This document shows positions 40,664-40,695 of a stretch of 40,695 nt of DNA, in pieces; within the stretch, counting starts at the first letter, position 1; each line of letters opens with the position of its first letter. Source of the stretch: Scatosoma sp002474405. GTDB lineage: Bacteria; Bacillota; Clostridia; Christensenellales; Borkfalkiaceae. The notes beneath the pieces were generated by a model. The model ran no database searches. It was not told the origin of the DNA and was given only the letters and a program-made list of their open reading frames with translations. Position numbers and translations under genes: made by a program. The DNA is taken from the NCBI GenBank assembly GCA_937892545.1, contig CALAFO010000027.1:1-40695 (forward strand), given 5' to 3'.

Positions 40664-40695
40664 ATGCTGAAAAACGTACCTAAAATCGTATCGCC
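40664..40695 (+). CDS. start of a probable RbsD/FucU sugar mutarotase (cut by window end)
   Basis: An ATG 5 bp after the GH112 stop, with AAGGAG upstream, opens a frame that begins 'MLKNVPKIVSP' before the window ends. This closely matches the conserved N-terminus of RbsD/FucU proteins, which interconvert anomers of ribose or L-fucose. In this setting FucU (L-fucose mutarotase) is more likely. Only about 10 residues are visible, so the call rests on the motif and context. Confidence 0.5.
   Translation, partial: MLKNVPKIVS

Overview
The window looks like a chromosomal segment of an uncultured gut-type Clostridia bacterium (Bacillota). The signs are strong AGGAGG-type ribosome binding sites, sigma-A-like promoters, lipobox lipoproteins, CUT1 sugar ABC transporters without their own ATPase, and many glycoside hydrolases. 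The core genes are moderately GC-rich. A 12.1-16.3 kb stretch is clearly AT-rich. No species can be named from the sequence alone.

Layout. (1) 0.1-2.4 kb, minus strand: a YcjF/DUF697-type membrane protein and an AraC regulator. (2) 2.5-12.0 kb, plus strand: a carbohydrate operon read divergently from that regulator. It encodes a substrate-binding lipoprotein, two permeases, a lipoprotein with an unassigned barrel-like domain and three repeated binding modules, a cytoplasmic relative of that barrel domain, and a GH36 alpha-galactosidase, and it ends at a clear terminator. (3) 12.1-16.3 kb: an AT-rich islet with a 3' fragment of tRNA-Leu (an attachment-site scar), a strongly folding 102-nt element, two imperfect 148-bp direct repeats and two AAA-type ATPases with nuclease-like C-termini. 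(4) 16.4-19.4 kb: a GH78 alpha-L-rhamnosidase convergent with a second AraC regulator. (5) 19.7-34.8 kb: a long operon with a second ABC transporter followed by seven secreted or surface products: Ig-like proteins, a DUF4838 lipoprotein, two BspA-like leucine-rich proteins, an InlB-repeat lipoprotein and a short peptide gene broken by a run of G. (6) 35.0-40.7 kb: a beta-helix (GH28-like) protein, a GH95-like enzyme, a GH112 phosphorylase and the first codons of a probable FucU/RbsD mutarotase.

How it may work together: surface lipoproteins capture and trim a galactose-, fucose- and/or rhamnose-containing glycan. Two transporters import oligosaccharides. Predicted cytoplasmic GH36, GH78, GH95-like and GH112 enzymes dismantle them, with a phosphorolytic last step. 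Both host glycans (lacto-N-biose/galacto-N-biose with fucose) and plant rhamnogalacturonan I (Gal-Rha) fit. The sequence does not decide between them.

Most notable signals: both AraC genes have promoters placed for leaderless transcripts with the same -10-to-ATG distance; a G11 tract breaks a short peptide gene; two neighbouring proteins share a GFYxDEP motif and may define an undescribed hydrolase family; and the islet beside the tRNA-Leu scar carries unusual palindromes and phased repeats.
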